Shown in pieces: positions 60,901 through 64,000 of a stretch of 64,000 bases of DNA. A program made the translations under genes and the position numbers. The stretch's first letter is position 1, and each line of letters starts with the position of its first letter. Origin of the DNA: Pseudobacter sp. (GTDB lineage Bacteria > Bacteroidota > Bacteroidia > Chitinophagales > Chitinophagaceae); the NCBI GenBank assembly GCA_017849455.1, contig JAFIGX010000015.1, positions 82,071 to 146,070 on the forward strand. Direction: 5' to 3'. The notes under the pieces were generated by a model that was given only the letters and a program-made list of their open reading frames with translations, was not told the DNA's origin and ran no database searches.

Positions 60901-63900
60901 GCAATTTTATCTGAATGCCAAGCAGACAGTGATCAATCAGTGGTTGAAAGACAATTGCCCGAATACCCCTTCCGGGGCCACCCTGCTGAACGCAGGGCAT
61001 CAGCCTCACTTCAGTGATGTGGGAGAGCTGCTGGGAGCCAATGGCATCGATCTTCCCACAACCGGTGGGCAGGGAGAGGTATTCAGACAACAGAACGAGA
61101 ACAAGGTCAAAGAATATTATGATGCCAATTGCAGGGCTTATGTAAAATACTGGATCGAAACCTTATCGGGCTGTGCGCGGTATGATACCGCCAGCCTGAA
61201 CCAGGTGATCATTCCACGACTGCTGGAAGTGTGCAGGGAAGGAGCGGATGAAAAGCATCCTTATGGTTCCAGTTCGGTCAAACCGTCGAGCACGTACCGC
61301 TACCGGAGCTTTGAGGAAGTGTTGAAGGATTTCAACCGTGGCCAGAATATCACCAACAATAACTGTAACGCGTATGGTATCACGGCTCCCAAACCGTATG
61401 ATCAGCAGGCGATCAATGGCAATAAGCCTATGCTGACCGCACCTGATAGCTGCGAGTGCGCACTGATCAATAACTACCACCAGCGATACCTGGCGGTGGC
61501 AGGCAGCTATTCGTCGTTCTCCGACTACATGCAAAGAGTGTACAACACGCAGGTGAGTGATTCTGCGCTGAACCTGATGATGGGCCTGTGCAATGGCGCC
61601 ACTACGTGCAATTACCTGGAAGCGGCATTGGTATTGCCGCCGGCCTTCCAGTGCGGCAGTGGGGATATCTGTATCGATTGTGAGCGGTTCAGAGCATTGG
61701 ACAACGAATTCAAATCGAAGTATCCGGGCGTAATGCCCATCAGGGACCTGAGTGTAACGGATTCTGTGCAATTGAGCTGGAACACGCTGTATGAGCAGTT
61801 CATGAATTACAAGACGGGGTTCAATAAAACGGTGAAGGACTATCTGGATTTTGCCTATAGCTGTGATGGACAGTGGAGGAGCCCGGGATGTGATTCGCTC
61901 AATAAGATCGTGACGGATTTCAAAATAGATCAGCAGAATAAATATGGCGTAAAAACAGAATTCAGTACGCAGGAAGGAGAACTATTTACTGACCTGCATG
62001 ATCTGGTGAGAAATGGGGCCATTCAATTACCCGATACCGTGAGAGCAAGACCTGGGCAATCATATAATAATGTAGGTTTCTATCTGAATAACAGGAACTC
62101 GTTTTGCACCAGTGCCGGGTATAGTATTGAATTCCGGATGAGAATGCTTCCATCGCCCCAGGGTTTATTGGCGGGCCACGTTTTTTATGCTGGCACCAGC
62201 CTCCAGTGCACATTTGGGAGATATTCGGGAGGTTACTTCATCTACAAAGGAGATACGATCAGGGCCGGACTATATATTCAGGGAATGGTCGATGATGCCG
62301 GGCATAGATATGGGTATGATTTTGGAGATTCTTTATTTTCATATTTGTTGGTGGACAGTAACCCGGATATCATTGCGGACTGGTTCACCTTAAAAGTGCA
62401 GATCACACCCAGCAAGTCCTACTTATATTTCAACGGCCGGCTTATCATTGCCCTGGATAGGAATCCGGCGCTCCCTATTGCATCGATATCCAGTTTTGGT
62501 ATGGGGATCAGGGGCCGGCATGGTAATATGGATTGGGCGAAAGTGTATGATAATAACGGACAGGTGCGGTATTTTGAAGATTTCCTGGATCCCGATAATC
62601 CTGCGCTACCGGATGCTACATATTTCTGTACTCCCCCTTCGGGGACCTGCCAGAGCAGGTTTGTTCAATTCTTCAATCAGCGGCAAGGCACCAGTTATTC
62701 GTCGGCAGAGATCGATTCGATCTACCTGCGAAGCTGCGGTCGAACCCTGAATGCCTGTGGGCCTGTTGCCCCTTCCCCCCCTCCACCGATGATCACGCTC
62801 TGTGGCCGCTCGGAACCGGTCTTCCCACCGGTGGCGCTGGAAGCGATCGACAATTGCAGCGATTCTTCTTTCTTTATCGTCAGCAAATCGCAGGAGCTGC
62901 ACAAGACCTACCTGGATTCACTCAGGGGCCGGTTCGACAGCAGTTATATCGCTCATTGTATGCAGGCTTATAAGTTCGAGAACTTCACAGTAAAGCATAC
63001 CGTCAGTGAATATCATTACACCTTATATTATTATGACCAGGCAGGCAACCTGGTGAAAACCATTCCACCTGCCGGCGTTCGGGCCAATCATGATTCTTTA
63101 TGGTTAGACAGTGTACGTATAGCCAGAATAGCCGGGACCGTCAAAGTGCCGCAGCATGAAATGCCTACGCAATACCGGTACAACACGCTCAACCAGTTGG
63201 TGGGTCAACAGAGCCCTGATGGCGGTCAAACGGCATTCTGGTATGACCGTCTCGGCAGGCTCGTCCTCTCGCAGAATGCGCGCCAGAAAGCGGCCAGTGT
63301 TACGGAAGACAACCGGTTGTACAGTTACACACAATATGATCATCTGAGCCGTATCACGGAAGTGGGACAACTGAAAAACCTCTCCAGTAATCCGGCTATG
63401 GCCGATTCCATCAGCCGTAACCCGGATTCACTCGATAACTGGCTATTGAAATTGTCCGGCCGTCGAGAGCAGATCACTCAAACGGTCTATGATACGGCGT
63501 ATGCGGGATTTGTTGGTGCACTGATCGATGCAAGGCTGCTGGTCTACCAGCGCAACCTGCGCAACCGGGTGAGCTATATAACGTACAGTGATGGCACCAA
63601 CCCGAGCGCGTACAATCAGGGTACATTCTACACCTACGATATCCATGGCAATGTGGACACCTTGCTGCAGGACTATGGCTGCGCGACGTGCGGGGTAACG
63701 GCCAATGTGATGAACCGGAACGGGAACCGATTCAAAAAGATCGGGTACCAGTATGACCTGATCAGCGGGAAGGTAAACATGGTGCAGTACCAGCGGGGCT
63801 GGAATGATCAGTTCTTCCACCGGTACAGTTATGATGGGGAAAACCGGCTGACGCTGGTGGAAACCAGTCTGGACAGCATGGTGTGGGAAAAAGATGCGCG

Positions 63901-64000
63901 GTATGGGTATTACCTTCATGGCCCGCTGGCCCGCACGGTGGTCGGCACGCAGCAGGTGCAGGGGCTGGACTATGCCTATACCTTGCAGGGCTGGCTCAAA
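57917..64000 (+). CDS. giant RHS/YD-repeat protein, 3' end cut by window edge
   Basis: From ATG 57917 the frame is open to the end of the window (2028 codons), so the C-terminus is missing. It has a signal peptide (about 1-21; FIGLILLLITSGSLQA), a fibronectin-like N-terminal part (about 60-290), RHS-type strand repeats and Cys-rich stretches (about 595-760). A concanavalin/LamG-like insertion follows (about 1368-1560; AGYSIEFRMRMLP, then FTLKVQITPSKSYLYFNGR). YD-type repeats occur near the right edge (YRYNTLNQLVGQQSPDGGQT, then FHRYSYDGENRLTLVETS and YAYTLQGWLK). RHS proteins form a shell around a C-terminal effector, which would lie outside the window. It is the last visible gene of the sigma/FecR-linked locus. 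Confidence 0.85.
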   Translation, partial: MRKFFNWFIGLILLLITSGSLQAGIDLPVIKALDGSIGQVKKDSSVMVEDAKFFDANYDALLIKPYTVKNMISFEINEEAPILLQSAFRVTARLRIIYTDVNKNTTTVDRDFTVNYDPGGNYTNRATYLMNNAYRVEVKILQLDSNVNWNVSKTLKLVNQLQSFPQYVFNCSTNAVKAINPLTSSSAGNTIDELSVWWTPDIAADEYDLEWAYIDSTALADSLYGDPAHPDPNLLFESNASRVTITGSAYKIPLYYDNHGYLFYRVRSVQWTAVNGQGGGRYEANWSSQYPNGLGRFDYDGHERKLNWQVTTSFAEEGKRKTMMQYYDGSLRGRQTVTKDNTTDRTIVAESLYDYQGRPVIQVLPAPTLDNVIHYARNFNRGIGKQEYDKSLYDTLGDPSLYCSLKGVPMATSSGASRYYSPDNDSVGSDQAKYKYIPDAKGFPFTEVEYLQDNTGRISRQSGVGPDFRIGSDHETKYFYGSPDQRELDALFGTEVGDKSHYFKNAVRDANGQYSISYADMRGRTIATALAGNLPDSAKLDALASNASSTRIESLSDPASVVVRDMVMEHKKGLLVTTAGNHEFRYQLSPQLLKLEGCDTTKICYDCLYDLEITITDDCNNQKLGGQAFDTVFRNFSIGAIDTICNTQIGFSISFTKWLSEGSYEVTKKLSVSKYALDYYRDSVYLQTNNCRDLESFIREQRQILSGMRPCQPSCRGCVDSVGTWQQFWARFRTNAGIADADTASYREAALKSYDDALASCKELCEQTSEADDIRKAMLLDLTPSSGQYADAANDRDPYSIFVSKDGHIIYQEVTDYRDEEGRPDLVADEVSGNLVSPGKLTVVQFTNRFKPSWAAALLPRHPEYCKLQKYEELKPSHEWDRRFEAVDTYAEAKQKGYLNPTGRSGSPFSYFNGTGTLDPDPISGSLKTSLENMMLQYQSAGGQPVNIWGIAAITAACGDGNDMACFNKYKPGPALDTSSTLCTADRDMAWRAFRQFYLNAKQTVINQWLKDNCPNTPSGATLLNAGHQPHFSDVGELLGANGIDLPTTGGQGEVFRQQNENKVKEYYDANCRAYVKYWIETLSGCARYDTASLNQVIIPRLLEVCREGADEKHPYGSSSVKPSSTYRYRSFEEVLKDFNRGQNITNNNCNAYGITAPKPYDQQAINGNKPMLTAPDSCECALINNYHQRYLAVAGSYSSFSDYMQRVYNTQVSDSALNLMMGLCNGATTCNYLEAALVLPPAFQCGSGDICIDCERFRALDNEFKSKYPGVMPIRDLSVTDSVQLSWNTLYEQFMNYKTGFNKTVKDYLDFAYSCDGQWRSPGCDSLNKIVTDFKIDQQNKYGVKTEFSTQEGELFTDLHDLVRNGAIQLPDTVRARPGQSYNNVGFYLNNRNSFCTSAGYSIEFRMRMLPSPQGLLAGHVFYAGTSLQCTFGRYSGGYFIYKGDTIRAGLYIQGMVDDAGHRYGYDFGDSLFSYLLVDSNPDIIADWFTLKVQITPSKSYLYFNGRLIIALDRNPALPIASISSFGMGIRGRHGNMDWAKVYDNNGQVRYFEDFLDPDNPALPDATYFCTPPSGTCQSRFVQFFNQRQGTSYSSAEIDSIYLRSCGRTLNACGPVAPSPPPPMITLCGRSEPVFPPVALEAIDNCSDSSFFIVSKSQELHKTYLDSLRGRFDSSYIAHCMQAYKFENFTVKHTVSEYHYTLYYYDQAGNLVKTIPPAGVRANHDSLWLDSVRIARIAGTVKVPQHEMPTQYRYNTLNQLVGQQSPDGGQTAFWYDRLGRLVLSQNARQKAASVTEDNRLYSYTQYDHLSRITEVGQLKNLSSNPAMADSISRNPDSLDNWLLKLSGRREQITQTVYDTAYAGFVGALIDARLLVYQRNLRNRVSYITYSDGTNPSAYNQGTFYTYDIHGNVDTLLQDYGCATCGVTANVMNRNGNRFKKIGYQYDLISGKVNMVQYQRGWNDQFFHRYSYDGENRLTLVETSLDSMVWEKDARYGYYLHGPLARTVVGTQQVQGLDYAYTLQGWLK

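Overview
The window looks like the chromosome of a Bacteroidota member, probably family Chitinophagaceae. The reasons are a SusC/RagA TonB-dependent receptor, three ECF sigma/FecR anti-sigma pairs carrying the DUF4974-type tail, -7 promoter elements of the TAnnTTTG type, an RteC-domain protein, and an RHS-like locus with the N-terminal architecture typical of this group. No tRNA, rRNA, insertion sequence, integrase or CRISPR array was seen.

Layout. 1-5034 (minus strand): a SusC-type receptor running off the left edge, its FecR anti-sigma factor and ECF sigma factor, then a second sigma-like gene that lacks region 4. 5181-9067: a beta-propeller sensor kinase converging on a LuxR-type response regulator. 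9424-12523: envelope genes (BON lipoprotein, SH3 protein, L,D-transpeptidase lipoprotein) and a small multidrug resistance (SMR) transporter. 12590-15707: a cysteine operon (cysM, JAMM protease, CysO-like sulfur carrier, MoeZ-like activator) preceded by a short ORF with six consecutive Cys codons and an intrinsic terminator. 15792-17354: a helical-repeat protein of unknown function on the minus strand. 17579-30006: all branched-chain amino acid genes in one direction (leuA, leuC, leuD, leuB, then ilvE, ilvD, ilvB, ilvN, ilvC, ilvA); a 33-codon Ile/Val-rich leader with a strong terminator sits between leuB and ilvE. 30096-31099: a SAM-I riboswitch with its own terminator, followed not by a methionine gene but by an RteC-domain gene. 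31366-34961: a second sigma/FecR pair whose partner is an STN-domain protein with ten 16-residue repeats. 35018-42084: an AraC regulator and a TolC/RND/adaptor efflux operon. 42108-43100: an aldo/keto reductase. 43178-64000: a third sigma/FecR pair followed by a secreted RHS/YD-repeat locus with two giant proteins, the last cut by the right edge.

How it works together. Two amino acid operons carry what look like classic ribosome-mediated attenuators (leader peptide, antiterminator segment next to the leader stop codon, GC-rich terminator). The cysteine operon pairs a polycysteine leader with the protein-thiocarboxylate (CysO/Mec+/CysM) route, a combination of parts otherwise known from mycobacteria. 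The three sigma/FecR pairs sit beside three different kinds of surface output: a nutrient receptor, a repeat protein without a barrel-plug receptor, and an RHS-like locus. Intergenic spacers carry at least two families of dispersed inverted repeats, several of which probably act as terminators.

All assignments were read by eye from the sequence. Family names come from motif recognition, not database searches.
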